Positions 6,357 to 11,657 of a DNA stretch of 13,270 nt are shown one piece after another. The stretch is from Candidatus Troglogloeales bacterium (GTDB lineage: Bacteria; Nitrospirota; Nitrospiria; SBBL01; SBBT01): the NCBI GenBank assembly GCA_005239595.1, contig SBBT01000164.1, forward strand, positions 1 through 13,270, in the 5' to 3' direction. The position numbers were made by a program, and so were the translations under genes. The notes beneath the pieces are model-generated. The model worked only from the letters and a program-made list of their open reading frames with translations, ran no database searches and was not told the DNA's origin. Within the stretch, counting starts at the first letter, position 1. Every line of letters begins with the position of its first letter.

Positions 6357-7787
6357 CTAGGTTACGGTACATGGGGCCATAACGGCGTCCACCATGCCAT
6401 GGATTAATTTCTTCTCCAGGGAGCAGACGGTTGCCAGAACGCCCCCCAAATGTGCCTCTTTTCCGTCTACAAAATAATAGGGCGATAAACGGACACGCCC
6501 TTCCATCCTAACGCATTTATCTTTCTCAAAATCGTAGTATGAAACCGCAACCTTTTTCCCCTTATGGAATTTCTGTAGGATATGCGGCGTTGTTGAAAAA
6601 CTGGATAGGGCGCGGCCAATTGCCGTACGCCACGCCTCTTGTGAAAGGTCCTGGCCTACTGAAACACCGCGGCTTCCCCATGCCGATTCAGAGAAGCCGG
6701 ATGGCTTGATGACCCACTGGCGTTCTTTCTGGGTGGCCGATTCCAATTGACGATAATCGGTGACCGGTTTGTCTTCAAACATCAGATCGGGAATAATGGC
6801 GTGCGGCGGAACCGCACTTGGGTCCATGATCCAGCTCTTTGGAAAAAGACGCTCTAACTGGGAATAGGTCTCTCTTCCCAGCTGCTTATGCCAGAGTGGT
6901 TTCAGCGCCGGATGGTGAAACAAGGCATAAACGCTTTTCTCCTCCAAGGGGGTTTTCAGCGGCGGTGTTAAGACGACACGCTGTTTTCTTACAGCATAGA
7001 GAATCAACTCCACTTTGGGTATATTTTTTAAATCAAAAAGTTCAAAAAAACGATACAAGACGTCAATGCGTTTCCCCTCGATCATAAGTCCCTCTTCCGT
7101 AAATTCAACAGAGGAAGGATCGACCACAAAGGTTGAAAGCCCTTGTTTTCTCAAGGCATCGCCGAGCCACGCCATTTCGGGACGATAATCTTTAGACTCC
7201 TCTGAAACAACAATGGCCAGCGTGATGTCCTGTGTTCGGGACAACGATCGGATCATCCGCTCAAACCCCGCGACCATTTTAGCTGAGGAGGCGGTTTCAT
7301 CACGCACACCATAGGCCGCCATCAGCGCTGCGGTGAGACCAATTCCGCCTGGAACGGCATCCAGTTCTGTGGAGATCATCCCCTCCTCTGTGGAGATTAA
7401 GTCGGGACGGATTACGCCGGGCAAATCGTGTTTAAAGCGATTCATCCGGTTATATTCAATAACCCTCTCCGGTTTTCCACGATCAAGAACATCGGCAATC
7501 CACGACGGCTCCCGTCCATGGACACTGTCGAGATAGAGCTTGTTGATTGCTTGATAAAAGGCAAGGAGGTGATTTCCTAAATTTTCAAGGAAAGCCCACT
7601 CCCGTTTCGGGATGCCAAACGGTTCTGTCGCAATTCGCCAGAAATGGTTCTGCGCGGTTATCTCGGATGTGATAGAGGAGGGGCGATAAAGTCCTCCCTT
7701 CACAAGGTGATCGCGGATGGCATAACATCTTTCTTTTATTTGATCCTGTTGCAAGAGATCAGGGGGTGGGTCAACCAGTATGGACAA
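6357..7787 (-). CDS. ATP-grasp-like ligase of unknown substrate
   Basis: A 476-residue cytosolic protein without signal or membrane segments. The N-terminal half has an ELDAVPGGIGLTAAL segment (about 141-155) and an Asp/Glu-rich alpha/beta region. The C-terminal half reads like an ATP-grasp nucleotide site: WVIKPSGFSESAWGSRGVSVG (about 367-387), then PHILQKF, then YYDF and RVRLSPYYFVDG. That order recalls the glutathionylspermidine-synthase-like, circularly permuted ATP-grasp proteins, which join a carboxylate to an amine or amino acid; the family call is from pattern only. The start is TTG 7787 with TAGGA eight bases upstream. It leads an operon with a glutaredoxin and lysine 2,3-aminomutase, so its amine substrate might be beta-lysine. 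That is speculation. Confidence 0.7.
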   Translation of the reverse strand: MSILVDPPPDLLQQDQIKERCYAIRDHLVKGGLYRPSSITSEITAQNHFWRIATEPFGIPKREWAFLENLGNHLLAFYQAINKLYLDSVHGREPSWIADVLDRGKPERVIEYNRMNRFKHDLPGVIRPDLISTEEGMISTELDAVPGGIGLTAALMAAYGVRDETASSAKMVAGFERMIRSLSRTQDITLAIVVSEESKDYRPEMAWLGDALRKQGLSTFVVDPSSVEFTEEGLMIEGKRIDVLYRFFELFDLKNIPKVELILYAVRKQRVVLTPPLKTPLEEKSVYALFHHPALKPLWHKQLGRETYSQLERLFPKSWIMDPSAVPPHAIIPDLMFEDKPVTDYRQLESATQKERQWVIKPSGFSESAWGSRGVSVGQDLSQEAWRTAIGRALSSFSTTPHILQKFHKGKKVAVSYYDFEKDKCVRMEGRVRLSPYYFVDGKEAHLGGVLATVCSLEKKLIHGMVDAVMAPCTVT

Positions 7788-7815
7788 ATCTTATTCCTAA
7801 CGAGAAACTGACGGG

Positions 7816-7845
7816 ATCATAACATGAGGTAATCTTGATCTTCAA
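7816..7845 (-). promoter_or_regulatory. Predicted promoter of the ATP-grasp/glutaredoxin/kamA/dcd operon
   Basis: Read on the minus strand, TTGAAG (7845-7840) and TATGAT (7821-7816) are 18 bases apart, with a TGT extended -10. Transcription would begin near 7809, about 20 bases before the TTG start. A small inverted repeat, AAGAA-ACG-TTCTT, overlaps the -35 side and could be an operator. Confidence 0.45.
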
Positions 7846-7912
7846 GAAACGTTCTTATAAGACAGGGATCCAAATCTCACTTTAATCGTTATCGCTGCCC
7901 CCGACAGAAACA

Positions 7913-8028
7913 GGTGGACACCCGAGGGTGGACACGCAAGGAGGAGCTCTTATTTAGGTAAGTGAAAAAATCAGCAAATAACAGGGGGGAGTTGAATTAA
8001 AATAATTGTCTAGACAATGGGGTCCACC
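7913..8028. repeat. GGTGGAC direct and inverted repeats
   Basis: GGTGGACAC occurs at 7913-7921 and again at 7927-7935, and GTCCACC faces them at 8022-8028. The outermost copies bracket about 116 bp as a 7-bp inverted repeat. This could be a miniature-element or insertion-sequence relic, or a pair of regulator sites. No transposase is present. Confidence 0.3.
8005..8018. promoter_or_regulatory. 14-bp perfect palindrome, candidate operator
   Basis: ATTGTCTAGACAAT is fully self-complementary and lies 50 bases upstream of the 138-residue gene, in an AT-rich stretch where a promoter would be expected. Symmetric sites of this kind usually bind dimeric repressors. No regulator gene is adjacent. Confidence 0.35.
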
Positions 8029-8067
8029 TTAACTAAGCTGCATTGACAATGAAGTTAAAGGAAAACT

Positions 8068-8484
8068 ATGTCGAAGCTCGACCGTACAAAGGGTAATCCC
8101 TGGAGACTCAAGGCTCCACCCGGCACTTCGGAATTCACGTTCCACGTCGAAGAGAAGGAAGGGCGACGTATTCTCGTGTGTACCGTCGGGAAGACGGTTC
8201 TTCATTACGATGCCCGCTGCGTCGATGATTTATACGCGATGCTGAAGAAAGCGGGCGATTGGGTTGAACTCGGCGGCGCAGACGAGCAGAAACCGGCGAA
8301 GGAAAGGACGGTTGAAGCTTGGGGAAGGTCGCCGACGAATCCAGTCAAGGGATGGTATGGATTGAAGAAGGGGCTCCGCGGACGATTCGGCGTCTACATT
8401 CCGCCGCTGACGGAGGAACTGGGTCTTTGCGAACTTGAGCACAACCCGAAGAACAATCGCATACGTGCCAAATCGGTCGCCTAA
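8068..8484 (+). CDS. Cassette-borne protein of unknown function
   Basis: A 138-residue soluble protein with no signal or membrane segment. It opens MSKLDRTKGNPW and has APPGTSEFTFHVEE (16-29), then a beta-rich part with VGKTVLHYDARCVDDLYAML. After that come GDWVELGGADEQKPAKE (about 63-79), VEAWGRSPTNPVKGWYGLKKG, and FGVYIPPLTEELGL near the C terminus. The Gly/Pro/Trp-rich core looks like a real conserved family of small proteins of unknown function that I have seen in many bacteria; I do not know a role. AAAGGA precedes the ATG by five bases. Its TAA stop lies inside the first seven bases of an attC-like site, as in integron cassettes. It is visibly more GC-rich than the two cassette genes after it. 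Confidence 0.8.
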   Translation: MSKLDRTKGNPWRLKAPPGTSEFTFHVEEKEGRRILVCTVGKTVLHYDARCVDDLYAMLKKAGDWVELGGADEQKPAKERTVEAWGRSPTNPVKGWYGLKKGLRGRFGVYIPPLTEELGLCELEHNPKNNRIRAKSVA

Positions 8485-8536
8485 CAGCATGCAGCGGACG
8501 GCAAACTACGCTGCTGCTGCATGCCTATCGTTAGGG
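8479..8536 (+). mobile_element. attC-like integron recombination site
   Basis: The 58-bp element starts with GCCTAAC (8479-8485, RYYYAAC core) and ends GTTAGGG (8530-8536, six of seven to GTTRRRY). CCTAAC pairs with GTTAGG, and inside this GCATGCAGC (8487-8495) pairs perfectly with GCTGCATGC (8516-8524). This two-tier imperfect palindrome with conserved outer cores is the attC architecture, and 58 bp is within the attC size range. It overlaps the stop codon of the preceding gene and lies 36 bp before the HEPN gene. Confidence 0.75.
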
Positions 8537-8572
8537 GCTGAAGATTCAGGCAAGCTGAAAGAGCGGTAAGAT

Positions 8573-9205
8573 ATGAATCAACTTGAAAAAGACATCATTG
8601 ATGCTTTTCGGCTCTATATCATCAGTGGACTTGTAAGCTTGGCTGATGACATTATCAGGGTTCACAATCCACATATGCTTTCATGTATTTTTGAAGGATT
8701 ATTGCCTTCCAAGGATACCGAGGCACAGCGCGAATCTACCAAACATACGAGTTGGCCCCCAGCAAACATCATACCACTTATCGAGAGAGTGGGTAGCAGA
8801 ACAGTATTAGAATATCTGGACAAGACAGTCCCTCTTTTCCGAGAGCAACTCCCCAAACAATTATTCATTCTTTTGATCACTGCTCTTGATTCTTTTTTGG
8901 ACCGGAGAAACTTTACTGGAACTCTGGGTCAAAGATTTGGAGCCGTTCAAAGCAAAATTGTTGTTCCAGCACAGCTTGAGGCTGATTTACACGAAGTAAT
9001 TCAACGAAGAAACGATACGGCACACGGCGGAGGTATTGTCAGTAATGATTACATCCAAGCGTCTAAATACAAAAAACTTACGAGTAGTTCTTGGGTCATC
9101 AAACACGGAATTCCCAGTACATCCGGAATACCACATAATTATAATCTGGAGTATTTGTACTGGGTTACTTCAACTATATACGAATTGGCAAAGATCGTAC
9201 CATGA
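8573..9205 (+). CDS. HEPN-domain protein, putative RNase
   Basis: A 210-residue soluble, mostly helical protein. The C-terminal half reads as a HEPN domain: a helix with LFILLITALDSFLDRR (about 97-112), then LEADLHEVIQRRNDTAHGG (135-153), which holds the canonical RNxxxH motif (R146, N147, H151). HEPN domains with this motif are typically metal-independent RNases of toxin-antitoxin and phage-abortive systems. The N-terminal 80 residues have no domain I recognise. The ribosome binding site is weak, as is common in cassette genes. The base composition is AT-richer than the flanking chromosome. The stop lies 12 bases before a second attC-like site. No antitoxin (for example an MNT nucleotidyltransferase) is adjacent, so if toxic it must be controlled otherwise. 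Confidence 0.8.
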   Translation: MNQLEKDIIDAFRLYIISGLVSLADDIIRVHNPHMLSCIFEGLLPSKDTEAQRESTKHTSWPPANIIPLIERVGSRTVLEYLDKTVPLFREQLPKQLFILLITALDSFLDRRNFTGTLGQRFGAVQSKIVVPAQLEADLHEVIQRRNDTAHGGGIVSNDYIQASKYKKLTSSSWVIKHGIPSTSGIPHNYNLEYLYWVTSTIYELAKIVP

Positions 9206-9217
9206 TTTTGAAGTTGC

Positions 9218-9271
9218 GCCTAACAACGGCATGCAGCGGACGGCGCTGCGCCCCGCCGCTGACGCCGAACG
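9218..9271 (+). mobile_element. Second attC-like site, right core broken
   Basis: It begins GCCTAAC (9218-9224). CGGC (9227-9230) pairs with GCCG (9264-9267), and CAGCGG (9234-9239) pairs with CCGCTG (9256-9261). It shares the 16-bp block GCATGCAGCGGACGGC (9229-9244) with the site at 8487-8502. The expected right core GTTRRRY is absent: after AACG (9268-9271) the sequence reads GGAATAAC, so similarity stops exactly where the crossover between G and TT would fall. It separates the HEPN gene from the AIPR gene. Confidence 0.65.
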
Positions 9272-9332
9272 GGAATAACATAAACGCAAATTAGATACTG
9301 ACGGATACTCAAGAGAATGAAAGGAGCTATAA

Positions 9333-11096
9333 GTGTCAAATCTTGAAAGACTTGTAGACCAGGCTTTTTCTGACTTGAAGACGACATGCGGCGGGGTTCG
9401 GAATGACTATTTTGGACTCATCTTCCTCGAAAAAGAGCACGGGTTGCGCCGCGAGAAAGCAGTCAATCAGATTGCATTCGGTGGAAATGATTACGGAATT
9501 GATGGTTTTCATTTTGACAAAGACCGCAGAAATCTTTATTTATTTCAATTCAAGTTCACCACTTCACATGCTCAATTCAAAGAAAGCCTTCTTCGATTGA
9601 TCGACAGCGGTCTTGAGGTCGCTTTCGTCAACCCGAATACTGATAATTCCAAAAACCAGATAATTACACAGCTTAGAAGCTGCATGGTAGAAAATCGCGC
9701 TCTGATTGATCAGGTGTGTATTCACTTTATTTTTCTTGGTGACCCAGCCGAGGCGGAACGAAGCCAAGTTCTTGATAAGCTTCGCGAAGATTTGGAGAAC
9801 AAGAAATATCTCATTGATAAGTTTTTTGGAGAAAAGCAAGTTACTCTTGTTGTTGATTTCCGCTCGCTATCAGGCAAGGTCGGGGCCACGACTGACCAGA
9901 AAAAAACACATATTTATAATTTGCCAATAAAGAACATGTTTTCACAACCGGGACCGAACGGCGAGGTCATGCATGTGGGTTTCATTCGCCTCGTTGATTT
10001 GCACCGTATATTTAAAGACATGGGTAAACGATTTTTTGAGCGCAATATTCGTTACGGCTTGGGTTCTGGTGAAGCAGTAAATAGGGCTATTTCTCGCTCA
10101 CTAAAGTCAATTGTATTGGACGGTAAAGAATTTCCTGAAGTCTTTGCGTTCAATCACAATGGTATCTCCCTCTTTGCGGAAAAGGTTGATCGTATAGATG
10201 GCACCTATCATATTGTTGCGCCAAGACTCTTGAACGGCGCACAGACTGTGACGACATTTGCGGATTTCTTCGAGTCGAATGCTGATAATTCCAAGCTGAT
10301 AGAAAGAAAGGCTGTCGCCGAGTCTCTTTTCGTTCTATGCAAAATCATTACTGAAGCATCTCAGGCTTTTGTCACAACTGTCACAATCAATAACAACCGC
10401 CAGAATCCTGTTGAGCCTTGGAATCTTCATGCAAACGATATGATACAGCTACAGCTTCAGGATAAATTTAGGGAAGACCTTGGGATATTCTATGAGCGGC
10501 AGGAGAATGCCTTTCAGAATGTCGATATGGAAGAAGAAGGTATTACAGAAGCAAAGGCAATAGAACTTGTCAAACTTGCGCAGACCTACTTGATTGCCGA
10601 CGGTAATATCCAAAGACTTTCGAATATGCGACAGGTATTCGAGGACGATAATATTTATAATCAAGTCTTTAACGAAAGGCGCTTGAAGGCGGATACCAGA
10701 GCTATTGTGCTTTGTTATAAAACGCAGTTCAGATTAAAACGGCTTATCAATGATATTCTTGACAAAGGCTATAATAAATATGCTTATGCTCCAAAAGCTC
10801 GCTTCCTTCTTTGGGCCTTACTGTGCCAAGGTGTTTTGAATGACGGCAACCTTCAGTCTTATTCAGATGAATATGGAAAAAACATGAGTATCGCTGTTGA
10901 TTTTACTGATTACCTATCGGGCCTTGCAACGAAATACTGTCGATTCCTACTTGCGGAATTGGTCAAGAATGATAAGTACTCTGACAAATTTAGTCAGGGC
11001 AATTTCTCGTTCTTACGAACAAACCATGCATACGAATACTGCATGGAAATTGCCTATAAGAAGTGGAAATGGGTTCAAAAGAAGCTAACCAAATAA
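9333..11096 (+). CDS. AIPR-family abortive phage resistance protein with N-terminal nuclease motif
   Basis: A 587-residue soluble protein. The N-terminal 100 residues carry a Mrr-like PD-(D/E)xK core: GGNDYGIDGFHF (50-61, D57), then LYLFQFKF, in which Q72-x-K74 completes the D...QxK triad, with a Glu-rich helix before it. The central and C-terminal parts match the AIPR family (abortive infection phage resistance): FFERNIRYGLG (234-244), FNHNGISLFAE (273-283) and RLLNGAQTVTTF (298-309). Proteins of this build are predicted phage-responsive nucleases. The start is GTG 9333 with AAGGAG six bases upstream. The gene is AT-rich like the HEPN gene, is complete, and lies downstream of the broken attC-like site. 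Confidence 0.85.
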   Translation: MSNLERLVDQAFSDLKTTCGGVRNDYFGLIFLEKEHGLRREKAVNQIAFGGNDYGIDGFHFDKDRRNLYLFQFKFTTSHAQFKESLLRLIDSGLEVAFVNPNTDNSKNQIITQLRSCMVENRALIDQVCIHFIFLGDPAEAERSQVLDKLREDLENKKYLIDKFFGEKQVTLVVDFRSLSGKVGATTDQKKTHIYNLPIKNMFSQPGPNGEVMHVGFIRLVDLHRIFKDMGKRFFERNIRYGLGSGEAVNRAISRSLKSIVLDGKEFPEVFAFNHNGISLFAEKVDRIDGTYHIVAPRLLNGAQTVTTFADFFESNADNSKLIERKAVAESLFVLCKIITEASQAFVTTVTINNNRQNPVEPWNLHANDMIQLQLQDKFREDLGIFYERQENAFQNVDMEEEGITEAKAIELVKLAQTYLIADGNIQRLSNMRQVFEDDNIYNQVFNERRLKADTRAIVLCYKTQFRLKRLINDILDKGYNKYAYAPKARFLLWALLCQGVLNDGNLQSYSDEYGKNMSIAVDFTDYLSGLATKYCRFLLAELVKNDKYSDKFSQGNFSFLRTNHAYEYCMEIAYKKWKWVQKKLTK

Positions 11097-11128
11097 AAGC
11101 GGACTTAAAGACAAAATTATAAGGCAAC

Positions 11129-11181
11129 GTACAACAAAGGCATCGAGAGGGACGAGGGATTAGCCGTCATTCTCATTTAAC
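11129..11181 (+). mobile_element. Possible degenerate third attC-like site
   Basis: Downstream of the AIPR stop, GAGAGGGACG (11145-11154) pairs with CGTCATTCTC (11165-11174) with two mismatches; adding AT on both sides leaves one bulged C, and extrahelical bases of that type are normal in attC. The flanks GTACAAC (11129-11135) and ATTTAAC (11175-11181) only loosely match the RYYYAAC and GTTRRRY cores. It may mark the end of the cassette insert or be a coincidence. Confidence 0.3.
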
Positions 11182-11285
11182 GGATAGCGGTGCAACTGAT
11201 TGCTTTTCTGAATGAAATGTTAACGGTAGGTTACTGGAATGATCTAAACAGTGGGGAAGGTTGTCCTAAACCTATGGTAAAATCA

Positions 11286-11317
11286 CGCCACTTCAAGAGA
11301 AGCAGGGGAGCGTGGCG
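11286..11317 (-). terminator. Weak stem-loop after nirD
   Basis: CGCCAC (11286-11291) pairs with GTGGCG (11312-11317) across a 20-base loop. On the minus strand it starts two bases past the nirD stop and is followed by TGATTTTA. The loop is large and the T-run poor. Confidence 0.25.
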
Positions 11318-11318
11318 A

Positions 11319-11657
11319 TCAGGCCTTTTCTTCTTCAAAGGCGATATAGACGCGCCCTTCTTCGAATTTGACGGGATAGGCCTTCACCTTCCCTTCTCCT
11401 CCGGACAGGACACAGCCATTTTCCAGACTGATCTTCCAACTATGCAACGGGCAGAAGACCGCCTTTCCCGCGACAATTCCATCAGCCAGCGGCCCCTGTC
11501 TGTGCGGGCAGGCGTTATCGAGGGCAAACCAGCCTGCGGGAGAACGAAAGAGGGCGAGTTCCAGGTCTTTCCATCGAACCCGTCTTCCTTCGCCGAAGGG
11601 GATCGATTCTTCATCCGCAACATAAACCCATGTTGTGGAACTGCCCACCTTGTTCAT
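11319..11657 (-). CDS. nirD: Nitrite reductase small subunit, Rieske type
   Basis: NirD is the Rieske-like partner of the cytosolic NAD(P)H-dependent nitrite reductase that makes ammonium. The 112 residues show both cluster motifs: CPHRQGPLADG (C50, H52) and CPLHSWKISLENG (C69, H72), so the [2Fe-2S] ligands are complete (some NirD proteins have lost them). The ATG overlaps the nirB stop as ATGA (11657-11654), giving tight translational coupling. It is the last gene of the unit, facing the accessory insert tail-to-tail. Confidence 0.93.
   Translation of the reverse strand: MNKVGSSTTWVYVADEESIPFGEGRRVRWKDLELALFRSPAGWFALDNACPHRQGPLADGIVAGKAVFCPLHSWKISLENGCVLSGGEGKVKAYPVKFEEGRVYIAFEEEKA

Larger units (their letters stand above)
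7788..8067. other. Junction between operon promoter and cassette-like insert
   Basis: This 280-base stretch has no gene. The left part holds the predicted promoter of the ATP-grasp operon. The right part carries repeats of GGTGGACAC and its inverse, a 14-bp palindrome, and, just before the next gene, TTAAC (8029-8033) facing GTTAAAG (8054-8060), which resembles a GTTRRRY-type recombination core at six of seven positions. This is where host chromosome appears to give way to the accessory insert. Confidence 0.4.

Noticed and set aside
9036..9278. 80-codon frame across the HEPN end and attC-like site
   Set aside because: It overlaps the conserved HEPN C terminus out of frame, and its tail is only the translated attC stem.
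8068..11096. Classical toxin-antitoxin pair formed by the 138-residue protein and the HEPN protein
   Set aside because: An attC-like site separates them, the 138-residue protein has no antitoxin features, and the spacing (88 bp) is not that of a coupled pair.
8479..11181. CRISPR array
   Set aside because: The shared 16-bp block occurs only twice, 742 bp apart, with genes between; there is no regular repeat-spacer pattern and no cas gene.
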